From: Ga0077536 sp035325705
GTDB taxonomy: Bacteria; Pseudomonadota; Gammaproteobacteria; Ga0077536
Reading direction: 5' to 3'
DNA: 64,000 nt
Assembly (NCBI GenBank): GCA_035325705.1
Contig: DAOKZI010000001.1
Location: 248,001 to 312,000 of the forward strand
Shown here: positions 49,721-59,274 of the stretch, one piece after another
Numbering within the stretch: position 1 is the first letter of the stretch
Layout: every line of letters starts with the position of its first letter
The notes under the pieces: generated by a model
The model's input: the letters and a program-made list of their open reading frames with translations, nothing else
Told to the model about the DNA's origin: nothing
The model's database searches: none
Made by a program: the position numbers and the translations under genes

Positions 49721-49942
49721 TCAGCCGTTCTTCTTCTCGCCGGTGACCACGGCCTCGCCTTCGATCACGCGCTTGCTGTCGGCAACCTCGGCCTGACCCT
49801 CTTCCTGGCCGTCCTTCAGCGCCTTCTTGAAGTCGCGAATCCAGCCGCCGACATCGGAGCCGATGCCGCGGATCTTCTTCGTGCCGAATACCAGCATCAC
49901 GATCACGAGGATCACGATGAGTTCTTTGATTCCTATGCCCAT
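49721..49942 (-). CDS. tatA: Sec-independent translocase TatA
   Basis: A 73-residue TatA. Membrane segment MGIGIKELIVILVIVMLVFG, then GTKKIRGIGSDVGGWIRDFKK as the amphipathic helix (FG-TKK hinge), and a short acidic/basic tail. ATG 49942; the open frame above it is not coding. First gene of tatABC, 61 bases after hisE. Confidence 0.95.
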   Translation of the reverse strand: MGIGIKELIVILVIVMLVFGTKKIRGIGSDVGGWIRDFKKALKDGQEEGQAEVADSKRVIEGEAVVTGEKKNG

Positions 49943-50003
49943 GGGGGTTCTCCGTGCTGGGGGGGCCGGACCGGCGGGGCCGCGGCGTAGGGGTGGATGG
50001 CGC

Positions 50004-50327
50004 CTATTGTCCCGGACGCGATGCCTTTTCCTCAATGCCGGAGACGCCGAAGCGGCGGCCAAGTTCCGCCAGGACGGCCGCATGATCGAGGCCGCGGGCC
50101 GCCAGCGCCACCAAGGTGTGGAACCAAAGGTCGGCAACCTCGTGAATCAGGGCCGCATCGTCCGCGTGCCCGGCGGCGATGACTACCTCGGTCGCCTCCT
50201 CCCCGATTTTCTTGCGGATCAGATCCGGGCCGCCGGCGTACAGCCGCGCGACGTAGGACTGCGCGGGATCGGCGGTCTTGCGCTGTTCCAGGATGCGGAC
50301 GAGCTCGGCCAGTACGTCTGTGTCCAT
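50004..50327 (-). CDS. hisE: Phosphoribosyl-ATP pyrophosphatase
   Basis: A 107-residue all-helical MazG-like enzyme for the second step of histidine synthesis. The metal-binding KIGEEATEVVIAAGHAD and EVADLWFHTLVAL are visible. It is a separate gene, not fused to hisI, which precedes it by 13 bases. Confidence 0.94.
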   Translation of the reverse strand: MDTDVLAELVRILEQRKTADPAQSYVARLYAGGPDLIRKKIGEEATEVVIAAGHADDAALIHEVADLWFHTLVALAARGLDHAAVLAELGRRFGVSGIEEKASRPGQ

Positions 50328-50340
50328 GGGGCCTCGGCGC

Positions 50341-50724
50341 TCACGCGCGGTAGATGTCCTTCGGATCCTTGAGCACCGGGTCGACAGTTTCCCAGCGGCC
50401 GTCTGTCAGACGCCGATAGAAGCAGCTCGCGCGCCCCGTGTGGCAGGCAATGCCGCCGAGCTGCTCGACCAGCAGCACGACGGCGTCGCCGTCGCAGTCG
50501 AGACGGATTTCGACGATACGCTGGACATGGCCGGACTCCTCGCCCTTGCGCCACAGGCGCGAGCGCGAGCGCGACCAATACACCGCGCGCTGCTCGGCCG
50601 CGGTCGCCGCCAGCGCCTCCCGATTCATCCAGGCGACCGTCAGCACTCGGCCGCTCGCCGCGTCCTGGGCCACCGCGGCGACGAGCCCGGCGGCATCCCA
50701 GCGCACCTCGTCCAGCCAGCTCAT
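50341..50724 (-). CDS. hisI: Phosphoribosyl-AMP cyclohydrolase
   Basis: A 127-residue zinc enzyme for the third histidine step. LTVAWMNREAL, AVYWSRSRSRLWRKGEESGH, DCDGDAVVLLVEQ (metal aspartates) and ACHTGRASCFYR (zinc Cys/His) are present. ATG 50724 overlaps the hisF stop by 4 bases. Confidence 0.95.
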   Translation of the reverse strand: MSWLDEVRWDAAGLVAAVAQDAASGRVLTVAWMNREALAATAAEQRAVYWSRSRSRLWRKGEESGHVQRIVEIRLDCDGDAVVLLVEQLGGIACHTGRASCFYRRLTDGRWETVDPVLKDPKDIYRA

Positions 50725-51485
50725 CCGCGCACCTCGATGCCGGCCGCGGCCATGTAGCGCTTGGCCTCGCCGACGGTGTACTCGGCGAAATGGAAAATGC
50801 TCGCGGCGAGCACCGCGTCGGCGTGGCCGCGCTTCACGCCGTCGACGAGGTGATCGAGCGTGCCGACCCCGCCGGAGGCGATGACGGGAATCGTGACGGC
50901 ATCGGCGACCGCGCGCGTCAGCCCGAGATCGAAGCCGTTGCGGGTGCCGTCGCGGTCCATGCTGGTCAGCAAAATCTCGCCGGCGCCGAGCCCGGCCATG
51001 CGTGCCGCCCATTCGACGGCGTCGATGCCGGTCGGCTTGCGGCCGCCGTGCGTGAAGACTTCCCAGCGCTCGGCGTTCGGCACGCGCCGCGCATCGATCG
51101 CGACGACGATGCACTGCGAGCCGTACTTCGTTGCCGCGTCCTGCACGAAGGCCGGGTCGCGCACCGCCGCGGTGTTGATCGCGACCTTGTCCGCCCCCGC
51201 GGCGAGCATCCGCCGCACGTCGATCAGCGTGCGGATCCCGCCGCCGACGGTCAGCGGAATGAACACTTCGGAGGCGACGGATTCGACCACGTGCACCATG
51301 GTCGCGCGCTCGTCGCTGCTCGCGGTGATGTCGAGAAAAGTGATTTCGTCGGCGCCTTCGCGATCGTAGCGGCGCGCGATCTCGACCGGATCGCCGGCAT
51401 CGCGGATATCGACGAAGCGTACGCCCTTGACCACGCGGCCGGCGTCGACGTCGAGACAGGGAATGATGCGCTTCGCGAGGCCCAT
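50721..51485 (-). CDS. hisF: Imidazole glycerol phosphate synthase subunit HisF
   Basis: A 254-residue TIM barrel, the cyclase half that works with HisH. LAKRIIPCLDVDAGRVVKG (catalytic Asp), DITASSDERATM, PLTVGGGIRT, DKVAINTAAV, ILLTSMDRDGTRNGFD (second catalytic Asp) and VIASGGVG all appear. ATG 51485; hisA ends 34 bases upstream. hisH, hisB, hisC and hisD are not in the window. Confidence 0.96.
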   Translation of the reverse strand: MGLAKRIIPCLDVDAGRVVKGVRFVDIRDAGDPVEIARRYDREGADEITFLDITASSDERATMVHVVESVASEVFIPLTVGGGIRTLIDVRRMLAAGADKVAINTAAVRDPAFVQDAATKYGSQCIVVAIDARRVPNAERWEVFTHGGRKPTGIDAVEWAARMAGLGAGEILLTSMDRDGTRNGFDLGLTRAVADAVTIPVIASGGVGTLDHLVDGVKRGHADAVLAASIFHFAEYTVGEAKRYMAAAGIEVRG

Positions 51486-51519
51486 GACGGAAAAAGGATG
51501 GACGGCCGCGAGCGCGCGC

Positions 51520-52263
51520 TCAGCGCGCCGCGCTGAGCTCGTCGGCGAGGGCCTGCGCGGCGCGCAGATCGAGCGTCCCTTCGTAGATCGCGCGGCCCGT
51601 GACCGCGCCGGCGATGCCTTCACCCTCGACCGCGCAGAGCGCGCGGATGTCGTCGAGGTTGGTGACGCCGCCGGAGGCGATGACGGGAATGGTGAGCTGG
51701 CGCGCGAACTCGACGGTGGCCTCGAGGTTCAGGCCGCTCATCATGCCGTCGCGCCGGATGTCGGTGAACACGATCGCTTCGACGCCGTCTTCCTCGAACT
51801 GGCGGGCGAGGTCGACGGCATCGTGGCGCGAGAGCTTGGACCAGCCTTCGATCGCGACCTTGCCGTCGCGAACGTCGAGGCCGACCATCACGTGGCTCGG
51901 GAATTCGAGGCACATGTCCTGCACGAAGTGCGGTGCGGTCACCGCCTTGGTGCCGATGATCACGTAGCGCACGCCGGCTTCGAGGTAGCTCGCGATCGTC
52001 TCCTCGTTGCGGATCCCGCCGCCGACCTGGATCGGCACGTGCGGGAAGGCCTGCGCGATGTCGTGGATCACGCCCGAGTTCACCGGCTTGCCGAGCGTCG
52101 CGCCGTTGAGATCGACGAGATGCAGGCGCCGCGCGCCCTGCTCGACCCAGCGGCCGGCCATCGCGATCGGATCCTCGGAGTAGACGGTGTCGTCGTCCAT
52201 CACGCCCTGACGCAGGCGCACGCACTTGCCGTCCTTGATGTCGATGGCGGGGATGATGAGCAT
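51520..52263 (-). CDS. hisA: ProFAR isomerase HisA
   Basis: A 247-residue TIM barrel that isomerises ProFAR. MLIIPAIDIKDGKCVRL (catalytic Asp), HLVDLNGAT, VPIQVGGGIRNEETI, FTDIRRDGMMSGLN (second Asp) and PVIASGGVTNLDD are typical. It is first in the visible his run hisA-hisF-hisI-hisE. The 150-base gap to polA contains a TATAAC-like -10 at 52326-52331 but no good -35. Confidence 0.96.
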   Translation of the reverse strand: MLIIPAIDIKDGKCVRLRQGVMDDDTVYSEDPIAMAGRWVEQGARRLHLVDLNGATLGKPVNSGVIHDIAQAFPHVPIQVGGGIRNEETIASYLEAGVRYVIIGTKAVTAPHFVQDMCLEFPSHVMVGLDVRDGKVAIEGWSKLSRHDAVDLARQFEEDGVEAIVFTDIRRDGMMSGLNLEATVEFARQLTIPVIASGGVTNLDDIRALCAVEGEGIAGAVTGRAIYEGTLDLRAAQALADELSAAR

Positions 52264-52413
52264 GCGGGCGGAAGCCGTGAGATTCGCTGTTCGACCAGGG
52301 AGAGCGCGAATGGCGCGGGCTCTTTGTTATACGAGTCGCTGCGGGCCAATTTAATACCAGTTCCGACGTTTGGGAAGGGCGCGGGCGCGTCGGCCCGGCG
52401 CGCCCGCGCGCAC

Positions 52414-55116
52414 TCAGTGCGCCTCGTCCCAGTTCGCGCCGATCCCGGTCTCCACCACCAGCGGCACGGCCAGCTCGGCCGCCGCCGCCATCCGCGTCCT
52501 CAGTCCGGCGGCGACCTCCTCGCCCGCCGCGGTCTCGACCTCCAGCACCAGCTCGTCGTGCACCTGCATGATGATCGCCGCCGGCAGCCGGGTGGTTTCC
52601 AGCCACGCGTCGACGGCGATCATCGCGCGCTTGATGACATCGGCCGCCGTGCCCTGCATCGGCGCGTTGATCGCGGTGCGTTCGGCATACTGGCGGCGCT
52701 GCACGTTGCGGGAATTGATTTCCGGCAAGTACAGCCGCCGCCCGAACACGGTTTCGACATAGCCCTGCTCGTGCGCCTGGGCGCGAATGCGGTCCATGTA
52801 GTCCTTCACGCCCGGATAGCGGGCGAAGTAGAGATCGACATAGCTCTGCGCCGCGCCGCGCTCGATGCCGAGCTGGCGGGCGAGCCCGAACGCGGACATG
52901 CCGTAGATCAGACCGAAATTGATGGCCTTCGCCGAGCGTCGTTGTTCGTCCGACACCTGCTCCAGCGGCAGGCCGAAGACCTCGGCCGCCGTCGCGCGGT
53001 GGATGTCCGCGCCCTGCGCGAAAGCGGACGACAGCCGCGCGTCGCCGGACAGGTGCGCCATGATCCGCAGCTCGATCTGCGAGTAGTCGGCCGCCAGCAG
53101 CACTTTGCCCGGCGGCGCCACGAAGGCCTGCCGGATGCGCCGGCCTTCGGGCGTGCGGATCGGAATGTTCTGCAGGTTCGGATCCGAGGACGACAGGCGG
53201 CCGGTCGCCGCCACGGCCTGGTGGTAGCTCGTGTGCACGCGGCCGGTGTCGCGATTGACCTCCTCGGGCAGGCGATCGATGTAGGTCGACTTCAGTTTCG
53301 ACAGCGCGCGGTGCTCGAGGATGAGCCGCGGCAGCGTGTATTCCTCGGCGAGATCGGCGAGCGCGGATTCGGCCGTCGACGGCTGGCCGGTCGGCGTCTT
53401 CTGCGTGACGGGCAGGCCGAGCTTGTCGAAGAGCATCTGCTGGATCTGTTTCGGCGAGCCGATGTTGAAGGGCTCGCCCGCCGCTTCATAGGCGGCGAGC
53501 TCGATTTCGTGCATCTTCGCCGCCAGCTCACCGCCCTGTCCGCGCAGCATCTCGACGTCGACCAGCACGCCGCGCCGCTCGATGCGCGAGAGCACGGGCA
53601 CCAGCGGCATCTCGATCTCCGTGAGCACGGCGGGCAGGCGCGGCACCGCCGCGAGGCGCGGCCATAGCTGCTCGTGCAGGCGCAGGCACACGTCCGCGTC
53701 CTCGGCCGCGTAGGGCGCCGCGAGCTCGACCGGCACCTCGTCGAAGCGGAGCTGCTTCGCGCCCTTGCCGGCGACGTCCTCGAAGTGAATCGTCGACAGC
53801 CCCAGGTACTGCAGCGCCAGCGAATCGAGATCGTGCCGGGTCGCCGTGCTGTTCAGCACATAGGATTCCAGCATCGTGTCGTAGCGGATGCCGTCGAGCT
53901 CGATGCCGTGGTTCAGCAGCACGTTGCGATCGTACTTCGCGTGATGGCCGATCTTCCCGATCCGCGGATCCTCGAGCAGCGGCCGCAGCGCGGCCAGCAC
54001 CTCTTCGCGATCGAGCTGCTCCGGTGCATCGAGGTAATCGTGCGCGAGCGGCACGTAGGCCGCGTGGCCGGGAGTCACGCAAAACGACACGCCGACGATG
54101 CGCGCCTCCATGTAGTCGAGGCTCGTCGTCTCGGTGTCGAAGGCGAACAGCGGCGCCGCGCGCAGCAGCGCGAGCCAGCGCTCGAGATGCTCGCGCGTGA
54201 ACACGGTCTCGTAGCCTTCGCGCGTCGACTGCGTCGCGGGCGGCGGCGCGGCCGCGGGCACGCCCTCCTGCTCGAGCTGGCGCAGCCAGGTCTTGAATTC
54301 GAGCTCGCGGAACAAGGCGACCAGCCGCGCCTGATCGGGCGCGCGGCAGGCGAGACCCTCGCAGGTCCACGGCAGCTCGAGATCGTCCATGATCGTCACC
54401 AGCCGCTTCGACAGCGGGAGCTGCTCGAGCGCTTCGCGCAGATGCTGGCCGACCGCGCCGCCGACCTCGGCGACATGTGCGAGGAGGCCTTCGAGGCTGC
54501 CGTACTGCGTGAGCCATTTCGCGGCGGTCTTGGGGCCGACCTTCGGCACGCCCGGCACGTTGTCGACGCTGTCGCCGACGAGCGTCAGATAGTCGACGAT
54601 CTGCACCGGCTCGACGCCGAACTTGGCGCGCACGCCCGCCTCGTCGAGCACCGTATTGTCCATGGTGTTGACCAGCGTGATCGCGGGCGTGACGAGCTGC
54701 GCGAGATCCTTGTCGCCGGTCGAGATCACGACTTCCCAGCCCTCACGCGCGGCGCGACGCGCGAGCGTGCCGATGACGTCGTCGGCCTCGACGCCCTCCT
54801 GCACCAGGCGCGGCATGCCGAGCGCATCGATGATGTCGTACAGCGGCTGGATCTGCGCAGCGAGATCGTCCGGCATCGGCGGGCGATTGGACTTGTACGC
54901 CGGGTACCATTCGTCGCGATGGGTCTTGCCGCGCGGATCGAAGACCACCGCGAAAGCCTGCGCCGGATAGTCGTTCTGCAGCTTCTTCAGCATCGCGACG
55001 ACGCCGTGGATGGCGCCGGTCGGTTGACCTTTGGAGTTCGACAGGCCCGGCAACGCGTGGAAGGCGCGATACAGGTATGACGAGCCGTCGACCAGCACGA
55101 GGCGGGGTTTGTTCAT
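52414..55116 (-). CDS. polA: DNA polymerase I
   Basis: A 900-residue replication/repair polymerase with all three parts. The 5' nuclease (about 1-290) begins LVLVDGSSYLYRAFHALPGL. The 3'-5' exonuclease domain (about 330-500) keeps the DxE motif in LFAFDTETTSLD. The polymerase domain has VLLAADYSQIELRIMAHLSG (motif A), RRSAKAINFGLIYGMSAFG (O-helix) and MQVHDELVLEV (motif C). ATG 55116; the 24 codons before it are not coding. Divergent from the DUF2782 gene. Confidence 0.97.
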   Translation of the reverse strand: MNKPRLVLVDGSSYLYRAFHALPGLSNSKGQPTGAIHGVVAMLKKLQNDYPAQAFAVVFDPRGKTHRDEWYPAYKSNRPPMPDDLAAQIQPLYDIIDALGMPRLVQEGVEADDVIGTLARRAAREGWEVVISTGDKDLAQLVTPAITLVNTMDNTVLDEAGVRAKFGVEPVQIVDYLTLVGDSVDNVPGVPKVGPKTAAKWLTQYGSLEGLLAHVAEVGGAVGQHLREALEQLPLSKRLVTIMDDLELPWTCEGLACRAPDQARLVALFRELEFKTWLRQLEQEGVPAAAPPPATQSTREGYETVFTREHLERWLALLRAAPLFAFDTETTSLDYMEARIVGVSFCVTPGHAAYVPLAHDYLDAPEQLDREEVLAALRPLLEDPRIGKIGHHAKYDRNVLLNHGIELDGIRYDTMLESYVLNSTATRHDLDSLALQYLGLSTIHFEDVAGKGAKQLRFDEVPVELAAPYAAEDADVCLRLHEQLWPRLAAVPRLPAVLTEIEMPLVPVLSRIERRGVLVDVEMLRGQGGELAAKMHEIELAAYEAAGEPFNIGSPKQIQQMLFDKLGLPVTQKTPTGQPSTAESALADLAEEYTLPRLILEHRALSKLKSTYIDRLPEEVNRDTGRVHTSYHQAVAATGRLSSSDPNLQNIPIRTPEGRRIRQAFVAPPGKVLLAADYSQIELRIMAHLSGDARLSSAFAQGADIHRATAAEVFGLPLEQVSDEQRRSAKAINFGLIYGMSAFGLARQLGIERGAAQSYVDLYFARYPGVKDYMDRIRAQAHEQGYVETVFGRRLYLPEINSRNVQRRQYAERTAINAPMQGTAADVIKRAMIAVDAWLETTRLPAAIIMQVHDELVLEVETAAGEEVAAGLRTRMAAAAELAVPLVVETGIGANWDEAH

Positions 55117-55288
55117 GCGCGAATGTCGATGTGCCTGTGTACTTCGCTTGCCGTGGCGATGTCGGAATCCGGCCCACACGCACGGCACCGGACAGCCCGT
55201 ACCCCGCGTGCGCGGGGGGATCTGCCTGCGCGCTGATGCTATGCTAATGACCGCTCATTCACCATCGCATACGACCGAGAAACTTCCC

Positions 55289-55642
55289 ATGCGCATTTCC
55301 AGAGCGGCGACCTTGCTGCCCGTCACCTTGCTCGTCGCGCAACTCGCGCTCGCCGAGGATCCGGCCGGCTTGCAGAACGTGCCGGAAGCGGCGCCGGATC
55401 CGCTGCCGCCGATGGAGGACGGACAGGCGCTAGAGCCCGAGGTCACGATCGTTCGCCGCAAGGACGCGATCGTCGAGGAGCATCGGATCAACGGTCGCCT
55501 CTACCAGGTCAAGATCACGCCGAAGTTCGGCAAGCCCTACTATCTCGTCGATCAAGACGGCGACGGCCGGCTCGAGTCGCGCATCTCGAACATGGCGGAT
55601 CAAAACTACATCATTCCCCAATGGGTGATCTTTAGCTGGTGA
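55289..55642 (+). CDS. DUF2782 exported protein
   Basis: A 117-residue periplasmic protein. Signal peptide MRISRAATLLPVTLLVAQLA, cut near ALAEDP. The conserved block EVTIVRRKDAIVEEHRING and KPYYLVDQDGDGRLESR is typical of the DUF2782 family found next to polA and thrB in gammaproteobacteria. Function unknown. The longer frame upstream starts inside polA on the other strand and is not used. Confidence 0.88.
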   Translation: MRISRAATLLPVTLLVAQLALAEDPAGLQNVPEAAPDPLPPMEDGQALEPEVTIVRRKDAIVEEHRINGRLYQVKITPKFGKPYYLVDQDGDGRLESRISNMADQNYIIPQWVIFSW

Positions 55643-55661
55643 AGCTGGGCATCGCGTAGCG

Positions 55662-56609
55662 ATGTCCGTCTACACCGAGGTGCCGCGCGCGGCCCTGGAT
55701 GACTTCCTGGAGCCCTATGCCCTCGGTGCCGTGCTGGCCTTCGAGGGCATACTCGAGGGCGTCGAGAACACGAACTACTTTCTCGAGACCCGCAGCGGCG
55801 CGTACGTCTTGACGCTGTTCGAGGCGACGCCGCCCGCGCGCCTGCCCTACTGCTTCGATCTGATGGCCCATCTCGCCGCGCGCGGCATCCCGGCTCCGCG
55901 CCCGCTCGCGGCGCGCAATGGCAGCGTGCTGCGCAGCCTGTGCGGACGACCCGCGGCGCTCGTCACGCGCCTGCCGGGCGCCAGCGTCGCGCGACCGACG
56001 CCCGGCCAGTGCGCCGCGATCGGCCGTCTGCTCGGCCAGATGCATCTCGCGGTCGCCGATTTCCGCCCGCGGCGTGACAGCACCCGGGGCGCGAGCTGGC
56101 GCGCGGCCACCGTGGCTCGGCTCGCGACTCGGGCAGAGCCCGCCGAGCTCGCGCTGATCGCCGAGGAAGTCGCGCTGCAGGCCGGCGCTCCGCTCGCCGG
56201 CCTGCCCGGCGGCGCGGTGCACGGCGATCTGTTCCACGACAACGCGCTGTTCACCGGCGAGACGCTCTGCGGCGTCATCGATTTCTACTACGCTGCCCAG
56301 GAGCCCTTCGTCTACGACCTCGCGGTGGCGGTCGCGGACTGGTGCTTCAGCGACGGACGCTGCGACGAGGCTCGCGCGCGGGCGCTGCTCGGCGCCTATC
56401 GCGCGACGCGCGAAGTCTCCCGCGCGGAAATCGACGCCTGGCCGCTCGCACTGCGCGCGGCGGGCCTGCGCTTCTGGCTGTCACGGCTGCACGACGCGCT
56501 GTTTCGCAAGCCGGGCGAGCTCGTGTTGATCAAGGATCCGGCGGCGTGCCGGGCGGTGGTGCTGGCGGCCCGGCGCGAGCCGGAGCGCCTGCGCCGCTGC
56601 TGGGACTGA
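55662..56609 (+). CDS. thrB: Homoserine kinase (aminoglycoside-phosphotransferase fold)
   Basis: A 315-residue kinase that phosphorylates homoserine for threonine synthesis. NTNYFLETRSGAYVLTLFE (lysine replaced by Thr in the ATP-binding strand, as in this family), catalytic loop AVHGDLFHDNALF and metal site GVIDFYYA are present. It belongs to the ThrB2 type seen in pseudomonads rather than the GHMP type. It follows DUF2782 by 19 bases and ends at a strong terminator. Confidence 0.92.
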   Translation: MSVYTEVPRAALDDFLEPYALGAVLAFEGILEGVENTNYFLETRSGAYVLTLFEATPPARLPYCFDLMAHLAARGIPAPRPLAARNGSVLRSLCGRPAALVTRLPGASVARPTPGQCAAIGRLLGQMHLAVADFRPRRDSTRGASWRAATVARLATRAEPAELALIAEEVALQAGAPLAGLPGGAVHGDLFHDNALFTGETLCGVIDFYYAAQEPFVYDLAVAVADWCFSDGRCDEARARALLGAYRATREVSRAEIDAWPLALRAAGLRFWLSRLHDALFRKPGELVLIKDPAACRAVVLAARREPERLRRCWD

Positions 56610-56636
56610 GTACGGCGTGCGCGAGAGCCGCACGAA

Positions 56637-56664
56637 GGAAAAGCCCTCCGTAGAGGGCTTTTCC
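56637..56664. terminator. Bidirectional terminator between thrB and the OmpA-like gene
   Basis: A perfect 12-base hairpin (ggaaaagccctc / gagggcttttcc) with a 4-base loop, flanked by A-runs and T-runs on either side, between the stops of two convergent genes. Confidence 0.9.
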
Positions 56665-56684
56665 GGTTCCACTCGCGCGTCGGA

Positions 56685-57347
56685 TCAGTTGCTGGTCACG
56701 ACCAGGTCGACGCGGCGGTTCTGCGCACGGCCTTCGGCCGTGTCGTTCGTCGCCACCGGCTTGCTTTCGCCGTAGCCCGTCGGCTGCAGGCGCGAAGCAT
56801 CGATGCCCTTGCTGACGAGATACGACACGGCAGACTGCGCGCGGCGCTCCGACAGACCCTGGTTGTAGGCATCGCTGCCGACGCTGTCGGTATGACCTTC
56901 GACGCCGACGACCAGCGACGGATTCTCGGTCATGACCTTTGCCGCGTGGTCGAGCTTGGCCATGCCTTCCGGCGTCAGCGCAGCGCTGTCGAAGTCGAAG
57001 TTCGTGCCTTCGAGGCTCATGATCTTCGTGCCGACTTCGGGCGCGGGCGGCGGGGGCGGCGGCGGGGGCGGCGCGGGGGCCGGTGCAGGCGCAGCCGGGG
57101 CCGGCGCGGGCGGCGGCGGCGCCTTCTTCTCGTGACAGAACAGATAACCGATGCCGGCGCCGAGCGCGGCACCCGCGACGTAAGCTTCCGGCTCGTCGGA
57201 ACCCGCCGCGGCCGCGGCGACACCGGCACCGGTGACGGCGCCGACGATTGGGCAGAGGACTTCACCCGGCTTGATGTCGCTGTTCGCGCAGCCCGCCAGG
57301 CTGACACACAGTGCCAGCGCGAGTCCTGTCTTGATTCGGTTCTCCAT
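56685..57347 (-). CDS. OmpA-family lipoprotein
   Basis: A 220-residue outer-membrane lipoprotein. Signal and lipobox MENRIKTGLALALCVSLAGC (Cys at 20). A Gly/Ala-rich region (IVGAVTGAGVAAAAAG, GAALGAGIGYLF) resembles Gly-zipper/OmpA-like inserts, then a Pro/Ala linker (about 80-105). The peptidoglycan-binding OmpA domain (TNFDFDSAALTPEGMAKLD, VEGHTDSVGSDAYNQGLSE, then GESKPVATNDTAEGRAQNRR) completes it. ATG 57347 has GGGGAAG. It should tether the outer membrane to the wall. Confidence 0.92.
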   Translation of the reverse strand: MENRIKTGLALALCVSLAGCANSDIKPGEVLCPIVGAVTGAGVAAAAAGSDEPEAYVAGAALGAGIGYLFCHEKKAPPPPAPAPAAPAPAPAPPPPPPPPPAPEVGTKIMSLEGTNFDFDSAALTPEGMAKLDHAAKVMTENPSLVVGVEGHTDSVGSDAYNQGLSERRAQSAVSYLVSKGIDASRLQPTGYGESKPVATNDTAEGRAQNRRVDLVVTSN

Positions 57348-57537
57348 TGCGAACTTCCCCACGAATTGGATTTATTCACGGACGCTGCGCGTGTTGTAAT
57401 GCCACAACATCAACGCCTTGGCGTGAAGAATAGCATAGCTTTCGCGGAAAACCGTATAACTCTTTTACCCGGACCGCGAAAACTTCACTCGCCGCGGGGC
57501 TGCCAGCAACAGGTTTTGTGGTGAAAAGCGCGATTCT

Positions 57538-59274
57538 TTACGCGCCCTGCAGACTGGCGAGCAAAGCGGTGCAGCGCTGCGGATCGCTGGTCCGCAGCGC
57601 CCGCGAGACCACGGCCTTCACATCCTCGAGGCGGGTCGTCGCGATCGCCTGCTTGACCTCGAGCAGCAGTGAAGGATGCACGCTGAACACGCGCAGTCCG
57701 AGCCCGAGCAGCAGCCGCGTATAGCGCACGTCGCCCGCCATTTCACCGCACATCGCGATCGGACATTCGGCCGCGTCCGCGGCGCGGATCGCCATCTGGA
57801 TCAGGCGCAGAACGCCGGGATTCAACGGATCGTAGAGATAGCTCACTTCCTCGTTGACGCGATCGATCGCCACCGCGTACTGGATCAGATCGTTGGTGCC
57901 GATCGACAGGAAATCGAGCGCGCGCGCGAAGCCGTCGGCATAGGCCGCCGCTGCCGGCACCTCGATCATGCCGCCGATCGGCATCGCGGCGTCGAAGTCG
58001 ACGCCCTGGCGCCGCAGTTCCTGCTGGATGCGCCGGACCAGATCCACGACCTGCGTGACCTCGTCGAGGTGCGAGAGCATCGGGATCATCAGCCGCACCT
58101 GGCCGAGGGCCGAGACGCGGACGATCGCGCGCAGTTGCGGCATGAACAGCTCCGGCTCCTTGAGGGCGAGCCGCACCGCGCGCAGGCCCAGCGCGGGGTT
58201 CGCGACGTTGACGCGCGTCGAGAGCAGCGACTCGATCTGCTTGTCGGCGCCGATGTCCAGCGTGCGTATCGTCACCGGCTGGTTGCGGAACGCTTCGACG
58301 AGCCGCCGATAGACGGTGAAATGCTCTTCCTCGCGCGGCACCGTCGCGCGGTTCATGTAGAGGAACTCGGTGCGAAACAGGCCCACGCCGCGCGCCCCCG
58401 CGGCGCGCGCGGCGTCGTAGTCGATTTCGAGCTCGACGTTGGCCTGCAGCTCTATCGCATGCCCGTCGGCCGTGACGGTCGGCGCTTTCTTGAGCCGGCC
58501 GAGTCCGCCGCGCTTGCCGCGCTCGTCGCGGCGCGCGCGGTAGTGCTCGGTGATGCGCTGATCCGCCTCGCCGACGACCAACCCTTCGCCGCCGTCGACG
58601 ATCAGCGGCTCGCCTTCGCGCACGAAGCGCCGCGCGTGGTGGACGCCGACGACGCCCGGCACGCCGAGGCTGCGGGCGAGGATCGCGGTGTGCGAAGTGG
58701 GCCCGCCGTACTCGGTGACGAAGGCGGCGATGCCGTAGTGCTGCATTTGCAGCGTATCGGCGGGCGAGAGATCGTCGGCGACGATCACCGCGCCCTCGAG
58801 CGCCGTGTCCGCGCCGTCGTGCACCACCGGCGCGTGGTTCAGCAGGATGCGCAGCACGCGGTTGATCACGTGATCGACGTCGTCGCGCCGCGTGCGCAGA
58901 TAGGGATCGTTCATCTGGTCGAAGGCGGCGACGATCTTGTCCCGCTGCAGCTTGAGCGCCCATTCGGCGTTGCAACGCCGTTCGCGGATCAGCCGCTTCG
59001 GCTCGTCGATCAAGGTGCCGTCGTCGAGCATCAGCAAATGCGTGTCGATGAACGCCGCGATGTCGGCCGGCGTCGACGGCGGAATCTTCTCGCGCATGTC
59101 GCGCAGGTGCGACTTGGCATCCTCGATCGCGGCCTCGAAGCGCGCGATTTCGGCGTCGACGTCCTGTTCCGCGATCGAGTATTCGTAGAGCTCGAGCGCA
59201 TCGCGACGCACGACGTGGGCGGTGCCGAGCGCGATGCCGCGCGAGACGCCCTTGCCGTGCAGCGACCAGGTCAT
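57538..59274 (-). CDS. ptsI: PTS enzyme I (phosphoenolpyruvate-protein phosphotransferase)
   Basis: A 578-residue enzyme I. The active-site histidine lies in GGPTSHTAILARSLGVPGV, and the PEP site in GVGLFRTEFLYMNR and PIAMCGEMAGD; FLSIGTNDLIQY is diagnostic. There is no GAF domain, so this is the standard type, not PtsP. ATG 59274 overlaps the ptsH stop by 4 bases. It phosphorylates HPr from PEP. No sugar permease is nearby; the relay probably serves regulation. Confidence 0.95.
   Translation of the reverse strand: MTWSLHGKGVSRGIALGTAHVVRRDALELYEYSIAEQDVDAEIARFEAAIEDAKSHLRDMREKIPPSTPADIAAFIDTHLLMLDDGTLIDEPKRLIRERRCNAEWALKLQRDKIVAAFDQMNDPYLRTRRDDVDHVINRVLRILLNHAPVVHDGADTALEGAVIVADDLSPADTLQMQHYGIAAFVTEYGGPTSHTAILARSLGVPGVVGVHHARRFVREGEPLIVDGGEGLVVGEADQRITEHYRARRDERGKRGGLGRLKKAPTVTADGHAIELQANVELEIDYDAARAAGARGVGLFRTEFLYMNRATVPREEEHFTVYRRLVEAFRNQPVTIRTLDIGADKQIESLLSTRVNVANPALGLRAVRLALKEPELFMPQLRAIVRVSALGQVRLMIPMLSHLDEVTQVVDLVRRIQQELRRQGVDFDAAMPIGGMIEVPAAAAYADGFARALDFLSIGTNDLIQYAVAIDRVNEEVSYLYDPLNPGVLRLIQMAIRAADAAECPIAMCGEMAGDVRYTRLLLGLGLRVFSVHPSLLLEVKQAIATTRLEDVKAVVSRALRTSDPQRCTALLASLQGA

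Noticed and set aside
57390..57412. Small hairpin (gttgt...acaac) upstream of the OmpA-like gene
   Set aside because: Short 5-base stem with no T-run; not enough to call a regulator or terminator.
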